Positions 1-8,254 of a DNA stretch of 44,275 bases are shown in pieces. The translations under genes and the position numbers were made by a program. The notes under the pieces were generated by a model. It had not been told where the DNA came from, did not search any database, and was given only the letters and a program-made list of their open reading frames with translations. This DNA is from Syntrophaceae bacterium UBA6112 (GTDB lineage Bacteria > Desulfobacterota > Syntrophia > Syntrophales > UBA5619). Where the stretch lies: NCBI GenBank assembly GCA_002423465.1, contig DIWG01000017.1:1-44275 (forward strand), in the 5' to 3' direction. Positions within the stretch are counted from its first letter, which is position 1. Every line of letters begins with the position of its first letter.

Positions 1-1143
1 CTGGTGTTCAAAATAGCCGATGATCGCGGCATGTTGTTGCTGGATCTGAAGGACCTGCAGACGATGCTCCGGTTTGTGGGCGACAATGCCAAGCAGTTCA
101 CCACCCAATATGGAAACATCTCCGCCGCCTCCGTCGGCGCAATTCAAAGGGGGCTTTTAACCATCGAGCAGCAGGGCGGCGATCTGTTTTTTGGCGAGCC
201 GATGCTGGACATCGCGGATTTGATGCAGACGGATGGCGAAGGTCGCGGCATCATCAACGTGCTCGCCGCCGATCGGCTCTATAACCATCCCAAGCTTTAC
301 TCGACCTTTCTGCTCTGGATGCTGGCCGAGCTCTTTGAGCAGTTGCCCGAAGTCGGCGACCCGGAAAAACCAAAATTGGTATTCTTTTTCGACGAGGCCC
401 ATCTGCTGTTCAACGACGCCCCGCGGGCGCTGCTGGAAAAGATTGAACAGGTGGTGCGATTGATTCGTTCCAAGGGCGTTGGCGTTTATTTTATCACCCA
501 GAATCCCCTGGACATTCCGGAAACCGTCCTCGGCCAACTGGGCAACCGTGTCCAGCACGCCTTGCGCGCCTTCACCCCGCGCGATCAGAAAGCGGTCAAA
601 ACCGCGGCGGAAACCATGCGCGCCAATCCGGCCTTTGACGCGGTTCAGGCGATTACGGAACTGGGCGTCGGCGAAGCGCTGATTTCCTTCCTGGATGAAA
701 AAGGCCGACCTGCGCAGGTGGAACGTTCCTTTGTCATCGCCCCCGGTTCGCGGCTCGGACCGCTGAGTGCGGATGAAAGGACCGCCGCCATCCAAGGTTC
801 CACGATTTACGGTCATTATGAACAAACGCTCGATCGGGAATCGGCCTATGAAAAACTTCGCGACGACGCGCAGGCCCGGATAGGGAGCGGTCAACCGGCC
901 GCGCCGGGGAGAGCCGGGGAGAAGATTGCCGCCGGCAGCGCCGACGGCGGAATGCTGGGCGGCCTGGGCGGTTCACTGGGAGGCATCCTGTTCGGACGAA
1001 CCGGCCCGCGGGGAGGACAGTCCGAAGGTCTCATTCAGGCGGCCGCCAAGAGTGTGGCCAGAACCATCGGGTCCTCCGTCGGACGAGAGATTGTGCGCGG
1101 CGTCCTCGGTTCCATCCTGGGCGGTGGATCGCGGCGCAGATAA
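1..1143 (+). CDS. HerA-like helicase / DUF853 ATPase, 3' part (5' end outside window)
   Basis: The reading frame is open from the first base, so the start and the Walker A P-loop lie upstream; about 380 C-terminal residues are present. The segment LVFFFDEAHLLF near residue 125 is a Walker B strand with its acidic pair, followed by a sensor-like stretch ending in FITQNP. The C-terminus is a Gly-rich linker (GGMLGGLGGSLGG) and a short tail typical of the DUF853/YjgR branch of the HerA-FtsK superfamily. Members are cytosolic ATPases of poorly known role. An ATG/GTG inside the frame (position 4) is not the true start. An unrelated SDR gene follows 91 bp downstream. Family assignment is fairly sure; the function is not. 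Confidence 0.85.
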   Translation: MVFKIADDRGMLLLDLKDLQTMLRFVGDNAKQFTTQYGNISAASVGAIQRGLLTIEQQGGDLFFGEPMLDIADLMQTDGEGRGIINVLAADRLYNHPKLYSTFLLWMLAELFEQLPEVGDPEKPKLVFFFDEAHLLFNDAPRALLEKIEQVVRLIRSKGVGVYFITQNPLDIPETVLGQLGNRVQHALRAFTPRDQKAVKTAAETMRANPAFDAVQAITELGVGEALISFLDEKGRPAQVERSFVIAPGSRLGPLSADERTAAIQGSTIYGHYEQTLDRESAYEKLRDDAQARIGSGQPAAPGRAGEKIAAGSADGGMLGGLGGSLGGILFGRTGPRGGQSEGLIQAAAKSVARTIGSSVGREIVRGVLGSILGGGSRRR

Positions 1144-1234
1144 AGAGCGGGGCTTCAGAATTCGCCGTACTTCACGGCAGCATGAACGAACTCCGGTTTT
1201 CCACGGGTCCAATATCTCAAGTGGGGTGGTCCGC

Positions 1235-2023
1235 ATGAAACTGTATGATCTGTTTGGGCTGAGCGGCAAGGTCGCCCTCGTGACGGGCGGGGGCAGGGGA
1301 ATCGGAAAGTTCATTGCCACGGGACTGGCGGAGGCGGGGGCGGATCTGATCCTGACTTCCCGGAAAATGAAGAACCTCGAGGCGACGGCGCAGGCCCTCT
1401 CCGGGGAGTTCGGCGTAAGGGTTCTCCCCGTCGCCTGCGACATGGCGAATCCGGAGGCGATCGATGCCATGCTGAAAGCGGCGCAGGAGAAATTTCCCCG
1501 GATCGACATCCTGGTGAACAATGCCGGGGCAACCTGGGGGGCGCCCACGCTGGAATTCCCGCTGGAGAAGTGGGATCAGCTCTTCAACGTAAACGTCCGC
1601 GGCGTCTGGGTCCTCACCCAGAAGGTCGCCAACGTCATGAAAAACCAGGGCGGCGGGAACATCATCAACATCTCGTCGGTCATGGCGTTCCGGGGATCGG
1701 AGGAGTTGGTTCACCCGGCCGTTCCCTACAACTCGACGAAGGCCGCGATCAACCTGCTGACGATGAACCTCGCCGTCAAGCTTGCCCCCTACAAAATCCG
1801 CGTCAATGCAATCGCCCCCGGCTTCTTCCGGACGGACATGATGGCCTACATCGAGAAACCGGAATTCAAGGCTGCCTATGACCTGACGCTCGCCAACATT
1901 CCCCTTGGGCGCATCGGGGATTCCGACGATATGAAGGGACTTGCAGTCTTTCTCGCTTCGGACGCCTCGGCCTACATGACGGGGCAGGTCGTGGTAAACG
2001 ACGGCGGCCTGCTCGCCAAGTAA
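1235..2023 (+). CDS. SDR family NAD(P)-dependent oxidoreductase
   Basis: A 262-residue classical short-chain dehydrogenase/reductase. The N-terminus has the TGGGRGIG dinucleotide-binding motif (residues about 14-21), then NNAG, a catalytic Ser in ISSVMAF, and YNSTK supplying the catalytic Tyr and Lys. The C-terminus has IRVNAIAPGFFRTDM and a final VVNDGG, as in FabG-like enzymes. The start is placed at ATG 1235 because the conserved fold begins there; the frame stays open far upstream but that part is a shadow of the preceding ATPase gene. The SD is weak (GTGGGGTGG). The Nudix gene begins 16 bp downstream, so the two are probably co-transcribed. Substrate cannot be told; family members act on 3-oxoacyl, gluconate or steroid-type substrates. 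Confidence 0.93.
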   Translation: MKLYDLFGLSGKVALVTGGGRGIGKFIATGLAEAGADLILTSRKMKNLEATAQALSGEFGVRVLPVACDMANPEAIDAMLKAAQEKFPRIDILVNNAGATWGAPTLEFPLEKWDQLFNVNVRGVWVLTQKVANVMKNQGGGNIINISSVMAFRGSEELVHPAVPYNSTKAAINLLTMNLAVKLAPYKIRVNAIAPGFFRTDMMAYIEKPEFKAAYDLTLANIPLGRIGDSDDMKGLAVFLASDASAYMTGQVVVNDGGLLAK

Positions 2024-2039
2024 TTGAGGGGAAAAACGG

Positions 2040-2966
2040 TTGGAGAAGGATAGCTTTTTCACGAAAAGCGGAGGCAAGAACGAGGCGGATCGGACGCCGC
2101 GGGATGCCGCAACGGTGATCCTTCTCCGCGACAGGACGGACGGGTCTTATGAGGTCTTCCTCATGCGGCGCGGTCGGAATCAGGCCTTCATGGGCGGGGC
2201 CTATGTCTTTCCCGGAGGCCGCCTGGACGGGACCGATGCCGATCCGGAACTGGCGGTCTGCCTCGGCGGTCTCTGCGCGTCCGATGCGAAGCGTCTTCTT
2301 CAGGAGACGGATCTTCCGGAGACAACCGCCCTGGGTCTCTTTTTGGCCGCGATCCGGGAGACCTTTGAGGAGGCGGGGGTGCTCCTCGCGCGCAATGTCG
2401 ATGGAAGTGTGGTCGATCTGTCCGCTCCGGATGCGGCCGACCGCTTTGCCGCCTATCGCCTGGAACTCCATGAGAACCGGATGACCTTGCTTGATCTGGC
2501 GCGGCGGGAAGGGTTCCTGTATGCCCCCGATCTTCTCACCCCCTATTCCCACTGGATCACGCCGGAAATCGAGCCCCGGCGTTTCGATACCCGCTTCTTC
2601 CTGGCGAGGCTCCCGGAGGGGCAAATCCCCGCCCACGACCGGATGGAGCTGACGGAATCCCGCTGGCTGACTCCCGCCTTCGCGCTTGCCGAGCATGCGG
2701 CGGGTCGGATCGTCCTGATGCCGCCCACACTCAAGACGATTGAAGAATTGCTGAGCTTTTTCAATACCACGCAGCTCTTTGCCGCAGCCCGTTCCCGGCT
2801 GATCCGAACGATCCTCCCCGATGCTTTCCGGACGGAGAATGGTTTCGGAATCCGCCTTCCCACCGATTCGGAGTATGCGCTAACGGCCTTCCGTCAACCG
2901 CCCCGTCCCGGCGAAAGCACCCGGATCGTCATGGAGGGCGGAATCTGGAAAACCCGTACCGGATAA
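2040..2966 (+). CDS. Nudix hydrolase (NUDT19-like)
   Basis: A 308-residue Nudix protein. A strand-rich N-terminus (ATVILLRD, VFLMRRG) leads to FPGGRLD, and the Nudix helix appears as AIRETFEEAG. About 35 residues separate the Gly of FPGG from the RETFEEAG helix. That makes an insertion inside the Nudix box, as in the NUDT19/NUDT7-like branch that hydrolyses CoA derivatives and related diphosphates. The likely start is TTG at 2040, preceded by GAGGGG at 2026-2031 with an 8-nt gap; no better in-frame ATG exists near the conserved region. CoA diphosphatase activity would fit the CoA-centred neighbourhood, but that is inference from similarity. Confidence 0.85.
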   Translation: MEKDSFFTKSGGKNEADRTPRDAATVILLRDRTDGSYEVFLMRRGRNQAFMGGAYVFPGGRLDGTDADPELAVCLGGLCASDAKRLLQETDLPETTALGLFLAAIRETFEEAGVLLARNVDGSVVDLSAPDAADRFAAYRLELHENRMTLLDLARREGFLYAPDLLTPYSHWITPEIEPRRFDTRFFLARLPEGQIPAHDRMELTESRWLTPAFALAEHAAGRIVLMPPTLKTIEELLSFFNTTQLFAAARSRLIRTILPDAFRTENGFGIRLPTDSEYALTAFRQPPRPGESTRIVMEGGIWKTRTG

Positions 2967-3588
2967 AAAGCATATCGTGCCTTCCGGCGAACCTGTTTTT
3001 TACTTGACAACGGAGATCCGACCGGGTACTTTCGCCCTGCTCCATCTTATGAATGCAGATTCGTTGATTCGTGGTGCTCTTAAACCCAACCCGCAGCAGG
3101 ACCGCTCACGGTTGCCGGCGGGATTCGCCGGGTTCAGGGCCAAGATCTTCGTTCCGTTTCTCTGCAATGCCCTGATCAGGCATGCTTTTGTACTGCGGCG
3201 ACTTTGGAGATTTCTCTTGCGCGCAACGAAATTTGGCATCGTGAGGGATCGCAACGATTCTCCCACTGTTCCAGACAACCCCCGTGAAGCATACCTTCCT
3301 CTGTTTTTCCCCTTACCGTTGCCTCCTCTTCTCTTTTCTCTCATGTGCCGATCCACTTATGCCGGGGCTAACATCCAAACCGGATCCGCCATGGCCGGCC
3401 CGGAAATTCAAAACCGCTTTCTTCCGGATTTCGCCCTTATAAATCTTATCAATCAAGGAGGGAATTTTTAGAAAAACGATCCATCATCCGTTCAGGAGGA
3501 TCCGATCGGGGATCAATCCATGAAGCAGCTCTTTTTCATACGAAAATCCTGCGTACCGAGTGCCAACTTTTCAAAAGGGAGGGAACCT
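2967..3588. other. Intergenic region, no convincing gene
   Basis: 622 bp between the Nudix and acyl-CoA ligase genes. Open frames on both strands (plus 2977-3471, minus 3000-3356) have no SD, no recognisable domain and low-complexity Pro/Leu or Arg/Lys composition, so they are not called. There is a TTGACA at 3004-3009 with a poor -10 (TACTTT, 3027-3032). An AT-rich TATAAA lies at 3438-3443. Three SD-like motifs stand in series (AAGGAGGG near 3455, AGGAGG near 3495, GGGAGGG near 3580); only the last two precede an in-frame ATG. The long leader may be regulatory, but no riboswitch fold was recognised. Confidence 0.5.
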
Positions 3589-5232
3589 ATGCTGCAAAAG
3601 AAAAGCACGTACGATGAGGTATATCAGAGTTTCCACTGGCAAATTCCGGAATTTTACAACATTGGTGTCGATGTCTGCGACAAATGGGCGGACGAGCGCT
3701 ACCGCCTTGCCCTCATCTACGAGGACGAGGGCGGCCGGACCGAAAAATTCACCTTCTGGGACATTAAAAATCTCTCCAACCGCCTTGCCAACGCCCTGAG
3801 GGCGCAAGGCATTGCCCGGGGAGATCGGGTCGGCATCCTTCTCCCGCAGTGCCCCGAGACGGCGATTGCCCATGTCGCCGTTTACAAATTGGGCGGGATC
3901 GCGATCCCGCTGTTTACGCTCTTCGGTCCCGATGCCCTCGAGTATCGCCTGATGAACAGCGGCGCGAAGGCGGTCGTCACCGACGGGGCCAATGTCGGGA
4001 AGCTCCTCCGTATCCGCGACCGCCTTCCCGACCTGAAGCTTCTCTTCGTCACCCGGGGGAAACCGGAAGCGGGCGCAATCGATTTCTGGGCGTCGCTGGA
4101 AAAGGGTTCCACCCGCTTCGAGCCCGAGCCGACAAGGGCGGACGATCCCGCCTTGATCATCTACACCTCGGGAACGACCGGCCCACCGAAAGGCGCCCTC
4201 CACGCCCACCGCGTGGTTCTCGGCCATGTTCCCGGCGTTGAATTCTTCCACAACTTCTTCCCGAAAAAGGAGGACGTCTACTGGACCCCCGCCGACTGGG
4301 CCTGGATCGGAGGCCTGATCGACGTCCTTCTACCGAGCTGGCACCACGGCGTCCCCGTCGTCGCCTACCGCGCCAAAAAATTCGACCCCGAACAGGCCTT
4401 TCACTTCATCGCCAAATACGGCATCCGAAACGCCTTCATGCCGCCGACCGCCCTCAAGATGATGCGTCAGGTGCAGGACCCAAAAAGCCGCTACGACTAC
4501 CGGATGCGGACGATCGGCTGCGGCGGCGAGACTCTGGGCGAGGAACTGCTCGACTGGGGCCGTCAGGTCATGGATCTGGAGATCAACGAGTTCTATGGCC
4601 AAACTGAGGTGAACCTCGTCGTTGGAAACTGCTGCGAGATCATGCCCGTCCGCCGGGGATCGATGGGCAAGCCGATCCCCGGCCACCACGTCGAGGTGGT
4701 GGATGCGGAGGGGCAAATCGTTCCGCCGGGGACGGTCGGCGAGATCGCGATCCTCCGCCCCGACCCGGTCATGTTCCTCAATTACTGGCAGAATCCGCAG
4801 GCCACCCGGGACAAGTTTGTCGGCGACTGGTCGCTCACGGGGGACCTCGGAAAGAAGGATGAGGACGGCTATATCTGGTATGTCGCCAGGAAGGACGACG
4901 TCATCACCTCCTCGGGCTACCGGATCGGCCCTGCGGAGATCGAGGATTGCCTGCTCAAACATCCGGCTGTAACCATGTCCGCAGTCATCGGCAAGCCCGA
5001 TCCGGTCCGGACGGAAGTGGTCAAGGCCTTCGTCGTCCTCAAGCAGGGCATCCCGGCCACGGAGGGACTTGCGGCAGAAATCCGGGAGTTCGTCAAGACC
5101 CGCCTGGCTGCCCATGAGTATCCACGGGAGGTCGAGTTCGTGACCGAACTCCCGATGACCAGCACCGGCAAGATCATGCGGGGTGAGCTGCGCAAGGAAG
5201 AAATCCGTAAGACGGCGCAGATGACAACTTGA
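3589..5232 (+). CDS. AMP-forming acyl-CoA synthetase (medium-chain / MACS type)
   Basis: A 547-residue ANL-superfamily ligase that makes acyl-CoA from a carboxylate, ATP and CoA through an acyl-adenylate. Visible core motifs: YTSGTTGPPKG (A3, residues about 191-201), GCGGETLGEE then NEFYGQTE (A5), SLTGDLGKKDEDGY (A7), the hinge VITSSGYRIGPAEIE (A8), and TGKIMR with the catalytic Lys 528 (A10). The overall pattern matches medium-chain/benzoate-type ligases rather than acetyl-CoA synthetase (about 650 aa). Start ATG 3589 has GGGAGGG 5 nt upstream; an in-frame ATG at 3520 would add 23 unconserved residues and also has an SD. The sigma-54 activator follows 101 bp later. The neighbouring TRAP importer suggests a role in activating the imported acid; the substrate is unknown. 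Confidence 0.93.
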   Translation: MLQKKSTYDEVYQSFHWQIPEFYNIGVDVCDKWADERYRLALIYEDEGGRTEKFTFWDIKNLSNRLANALRAQGIARGDRVGILLPQCPETAIAHVAVYKLGGIAIPLFTLFGPDALEYRLMNSGAKAVVTDGANVGKLLRIRDRLPDLKLLFVTRGKPEAGAIDFWASLEKGSTRFEPEPTRADDPALIIYTSGTTGPPKGALHAHRVVLGHVPGVEFFHNFFPKKEDVYWTPADWAWIGGLIDVLLPSWHHGVPVVAYRAKKFDPEQAFHFIAKYGIRNAFMPPTALKMMRQVQDPKSRYDYRMRTIGCGGETLGEELLDWGRQVMDLEINEFYGQTEVNLVVGNCCEIMPVRRGSMGKPIPGHHVEVVDAEGQIVPPGTVGEIAILRPDPVMFLNYWQNPQATRDKFVGDWSLTGDLGKKDEDGYIWYVARKDDVITSSGYRIGPAEIEDCLLKHPAVTMSAVIGKPDPVRTEVVKAFVVLKQGIPATEGLAAEIREFVKTRLAAHEYPREVEFVTELPMTSTGKIMRGELRKEEIRKTAQMTT

Positions 5233-5333
5233 TCGGTATGTGTTGGGTGATGGTCCCGAAAAGATCTCATTGAGTTCTCCAGACGCATGGCAGACCTTGC
5301 ACCAAACAGGATTTTCATGGAGGGCGCAACGCA

Positions 5334-6767
5334 ATGCGGCAGACAAGAAAACCGGAAACGGCCGACGGGTGTCATACGAATGAAATAATTGAGGACCTGC
5401 ATAAGAGGATCCTTTTCTACGAAACGATTCTCGATTCGATCCGCAACGGCATCATGATCACCGACCGGCGGGGGAAGGTGATTTTCTTCAGCAAGGCCTA
5501 CGCCGATTTTCTCGGGATCAGACCCGAAGAGATCCTGGGGAAGCACTGCGCGGAGGTGATCGAGAACACGCGGATGCACATCGTTGCCGAAACCGGGATC
5601 CCGGAAATCAATGACACCCAAAGCATCCGGGGACAGGAGATGGTCGTTCAGCGAATTCCGATCCGGATCGACGGGCAGGGGCTCTTCGTCTTCGGGCAGG
5701 TGATGTTCAAGGACGTGCGTGACGTCCATACCCTCTCCAGCCGGCTGAGCCTGCTGGAATCCAAGGTCGAGTTCTACGAGAGGGAGCTCACCGATTTGAG
5801 ATCGTCGAAATACACCCTTCAGCATATCATCGGCAACAGCAGGGGCATCCTGGAACTCAAGCAGCTTGCCGTCCGGGCGGCGGAGATCGACGCTCCGGTT
5901 CTGATCACGGGGGAGAGCGGCACGGGGAAGGAGCTTTTCGCCCACGCCATCCATTATGCCAGCAAGCGGCGTCTGTATCCGTTCATCCGCCTGAACTGCT
6001 CCGCGATTCCCAGGGAGCTTTTGGAGGCGGAACTATTCGGTTACGAGCCGGGGGCCTTCACCGGGGCCTCCAACAAGGGAAAATCCGGCAAATTCGAACT
6101 GGCCCACGGCGGCTCCATTTTTCTCGATGAAATCGGCGATCTGCCCATGGAAATGCAGCCCAAGCTCCTGCGAATCCTGGAAGAAAAAGAGTTCGAGCAT
6201 CTCGGGGGAAACCATCTAATCAAAAGCAACTTCCGCCTCATCGCCGCAACCCACGAGAATCTCGAAGATCTGGTAGCCCGAGGTAAATTCCGCAAGGATC
6301 TCTTTTACCGGCTGAACGTCATTCCTGTGTCGATCCTTCCGCTGCGGGAGCGGATAGAGGATCTCCCTCTGCTTGCGGAGCACCTCATGAAGAAGCTCAG
6401 CCGCGAACACGGAACCAAAATGGCCAGCTTCTCCCCTGCCGTAATGCAGATTTTCCAATCCTATCCCTGGCCCGGCAATGTCCGGGAACTCTCCAACATC
6501 CTGGAGAGGATCCTCTTTGCACTGGACGGCGACCAGACGCAGGTGCGGCATCTGCCCCTCTTCATGCAGGACCTGGGACGGGAATCGTCAAAACAGGACA
6601 ACACCATGCTCAAAAGGCTCCGGGACGACATGGAGAAGGAGACCCTGCTGCACACCATCCGCATTTCCAACTTCAACAAAAACCAGGCTGCCCGCCTGCT
6701 GGGGATCCACCGCACGTCACTCTACAAGAAGATGAAAAGACTGAATATTTCCTTAAAACAGGGATAA
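5334..6767 (+). CDS. Sigma-54-dependent transcriptional activator with PAS sensor domain
   Basis: A 477-residue bacterial enhancer-binding protein. Residues about 25-125 form a PAS domain (GIMITDRRGKVIFFSKAYADF). A short coiled linker follows, then the AAA+ domain with Walker A GESGTGKE (about 194-201), the sigma-54 contact loop GAFTGA (about 239-244), Walker B GGSIFLDEIGDLP and the second GNVREL motif. The C-terminus is a Fis-type helix-turn-helix (NKNQAARLLGIHRTSLYKKM). ATG 5334 has GGAGGG 9 nt upstream. It sits between the acyl-CoA ligase and a sigma-54 promoter for the TRAP operon, so local control is likely. A PAS rather than a receiver domain means it probably senses a ligand or redox state directly, not a phosphorelay. 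Confidence 0.95.
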   Translation: MRQTRKPETADGCHTNEIIEDLHKRILFYETILDSIRNGIMITDRRGKVIFFSKAYADFLGIRPEEILGKHCAEVIENTRMHIVAETGIPEINDTQSIRGQEMVVQRIPIRIDGQGLFVFGQVMFKDVRDVHTLSSRLSLLESKVEFYERELTDLRSSKYTLQHIIGNSRGILELKQLAVRAAEIDAPVLITGESGTGKELFAHAIHYASKRRLYPFIRLNCSAIPRELLEAELFGYEPGAFTGASNKGKSGKFELAHGGSIFLDEIGDLPMEMQPKLLRILEEKEFEHLGGNHLIKSNFRLIAATHENLEDLVARGKFRKDLFYRLNVIPVSILPLRERIEDLPLLAEHLMKKLSREHGTKMASFSPAVMQIFQSYPWPGNVRELSNILERILFALDGDQTQVRHLPLFMQDLGRESSKQDNTMLKRLRDDMEKETLLHTIRISNFNKNQAARLLGIHRTSLYKKMKRLNISLKQG

Positions 6768-6768
6768 G

Positions 6769-6804
6769 GGTATCTTTTTTTCGACATGTATCTTTTTGTC
6801 TACA
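6769..6804 (+). repeat. Tandem 18-bp direct repeats, candidate enhancer (UAS) of the sigma-54 activator
   Basis: Two abutting 18-bp units, 6769-6786 and 6787-6804, match at 15 of 18 positions. The second is TGTATCTTTTTGTCTACA, which also has TGTA/TACA ends. They begin just after the stop codon of the activator gene and end about 154 bp upstream of the -24 element at 6958. This is the usual distance for binding sites of enhancer-binding proteins. That they bind the adjacent activator is inference. Confidence 0.45.
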
Positions 6805-6877
6805 TAATGCGGAATGCGCACTCCCTCCTTGATCCCGACGCCTTGTCCCGATTGTTGTAGCCTTTTTTCGACTCTCC

Positions 6878-6898
6878 GGCCGGGGTTTCTCCCCGGCC
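6878..6898 (+). terminator. GC-rich stem-loop between activator gene and TRAP promoter
   Basis: An 8-bp perfect stem GGCCGGGG/CCCCGGCC with loop TTTCT. It has no T-tract after it, so it is a weak terminator candidate. It lies between the activator stop codon and the sigma-54 promoter and could limit read-through into dctP. Confidence 0.35.
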
Positions 6899-6957
6899 TA
6901 CCCGGAACTAAATAAATATCATTCATGATTCCATTGGATTGGGAGAATATTGGGACA

Positions 6958-6973
6958 TGGCCCGCTTTTTGCT
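6958..6973 (+). promoter_or_regulatory. Sigma-54 (-24/-12) promoter for the TRAP operon
   Basis: TGGCCC-GCTTT-TTGCT matches the consensus TGGCAC-N5-TTGCW at all but one base. The invariant GG (6959-6960) and GC (6971-6972) are 12 bp apart. Transcription would start near 6984, giving a leader of about 90 nt before dctP. It lies directly downstream of a gene for a sigma-54 activator. Confidence 0.75.
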
Positions 6974-7072
6974 GTCACCACCGGGTATCATCGGGGCCTA
7001 CACGGGAAGCGCAAGAAAAGGTGAAGACGTTAAGTCAAGGGGAAACTTATGCTTAAAAAGGAGGGTTATGCC

Positions 7073-8173
7073 ATGAAGAAAAGAGTGGGTATCGTGATTG
7101 CCGTCTTGATGATGACGATTTTCTGCGTCGGCTTCGGCCTTGCAGTGGCCGCCGACCAACCGATCAAGTGGAAGATGGTCACCACCTGGACGCCGGCCAT
7201 CAACCTGATCGAAGGCGATAAAAACTTCGCCAAGCTCGTAGGCGAACTGAGCAACGGCCGCCTCCAGATCACCGTCTCGCCGGCCGGCGAACTGGTCCCG
7301 GCCAATGCTGTATTCGACACCGTCTCCAAGGGTTCCGTGGAGTGCGGCGGCGACTGGCCGAGCTACTGGGCCGGTAAGAACAGCGCCTTCGATCTCCTCG
7401 GCTCCTTTCCGATGGGGCTCTGCCAGTACGACGCGATCAACTGGTACTACAATGGCGGGGGGAAGAAGGTGTTCGATGACCTGTTCGGCAAGTACAACAT
7501 GATGTACTTCCTCACGTCGGTCAGCCCGATGGAATCGGGGATTCGCGCCCGCGTACCGATCAAGACGCTCGCCGACTACAAGGGGAAGAAACTCCGGATG
7601 TCCGGAAAGGCGCAGGGACACATCCTTCAGAAACTGGGGGCCGCCCAGGTGATGATCTCCGGTGGGGAGATCTATCAGGCCCTTCAGATGGCGACCATCG
7701 ACGGCGCCGAGTTCTGCAGCCCTTCGATCGACTGGAAGATGGGCTTCGGCGAGGTGACCAAGTACAACATCGGCCCCGGCTGGCATCAGCCCTCCTCCAC
7801 CTTCGGCGTCATGATCAATAAGGGCGCCTGGGAAAAACTCCCGGCGGACCTGAAGGTGGTTGTCGAGAAAGCGGCTCAGGCCAACGTGTCCTACATCAGC
7901 AGTTGGTATGAGGCGGGCAACATCGAAGCCCTGCAACTCTTCAAGAAGGCCGGCTCCCAGATCTTCAAGCTATCCAACGCCGAACTCAAGAAGATCGAGG
8001 GATATGCCTGGGAGTACCTGGTGGACGAGGCGAAGAAGAATCCAGATTACCAAAAGGCCGCCCTTTCCATGTTCCAGTTCCTGAAAGACTTCTCGATCGC
8101 CAGAGAAGCCCAGGAACCGTTTTCGCAAGGACGCAACCCCTTCTCCTGGCCTAAACTTCCCGGCCTGAAGTAG
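7073..8173 (+). CDS. dctP: TRAP transporter substrate-binding protein DctP
   Basis: A 366-residue periplasmic solute receptor of a tripartite ATP-independent transporter. The N-terminus (KKR, then a hydrophobic run ending GLAVAADQ) is a Sec signal peptide with cleavage near residue 27. The family signature is seen as GGEIYQALQMATIDGAEF, the region that carries the substrate-clamping residues in DctP proteins. ATG 7073 is chosen because AGGAGGG ends 7 nt before it; an upstream in-frame ATG at 7049 would add 8 residues. It is the first gene after the sigma-54 promoter and is followed by dctQ, dctM, usp and a CoA-transferase. The ligand is probably an organic acid; which one cannot be read from sequence. 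Confidence 0.95.
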   Translation: MKKRVGIVIAVLMMTIFCVGFGLAVAADQPIKWKMVTTWTPAINLIEGDKNFAKLVGELSNGRLQITVSPAGELVPANAVFDTVSKGSVECGGDWPSYWAGKNSAFDLLGSFPMGLCQYDAINWYYNGGGKKVFDDLFGKYNMMYFLTSVSPMESGIRARVPIKTLADYKGKKLRMSGKAQGHILQKLGAAQVMISGGEIYQALQMATIDGAEFCSPSIDWKMGFGEVTKYNIGPGWHQPSSTFGVMINKGAWEKLPADLKVVVEKAAQANVSYISSWYEAGNIEALQLFKKAGSQIFKLSNAELKKIEGYAWEYLVDEAKKNPDYQKAALSMFQFLKDFSIAREAQEPFSQGRNPFSWPKLPGLK

Positions 8174-8198
8174 GCGTCTGAACCGATCCGAACCGAGC

Positions 8199-8226
8199 GG
8201 AGCGCCCGGCCTCTTCCGGGCGCTCC
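8199..8226 (+). promoter_or_regulatory. Intercistronic 11-bp stem-loop between dctP and dctQ
   Basis: A perfect inverted repeat GGAGCGCCCGG / CCGGGCGCTCC with a 6-nt loop stands 25 bp after the dctP stop. It is followed by a C-run, not a T-run, so it is more likely to act as an mRNA 3'-end stabiliser or partial terminator. Such hairpins are common after binding-protein genes, where they give more receptor than membrane protein. Confidence 0.65.
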
Positions 8227-8254
8227 CCCCAATTTCATGAGAGAGGTTCCCGAT

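Noticed and set aside
2977..3471. 164-codon frame upstream of the ligase
   Set aside because: GTG start without SD, low-complexity composition, no domain; contains a TTGACA.
5285..5300. TGGCAG-ACC-TTGCA as a sigma-54 promoter before the activator gene
   Set aside because: The GG and GC pairs are 10 bp apart and not 12, a spacing that sigma-54 does not use.
4330..5346. 338-codon minus-strand frame and other long antisense frames (3571-4251, 4917-5954)
   Set aside because: All are opposite the acyl-CoA ligase or the activator, whose motifs are unmistakable.
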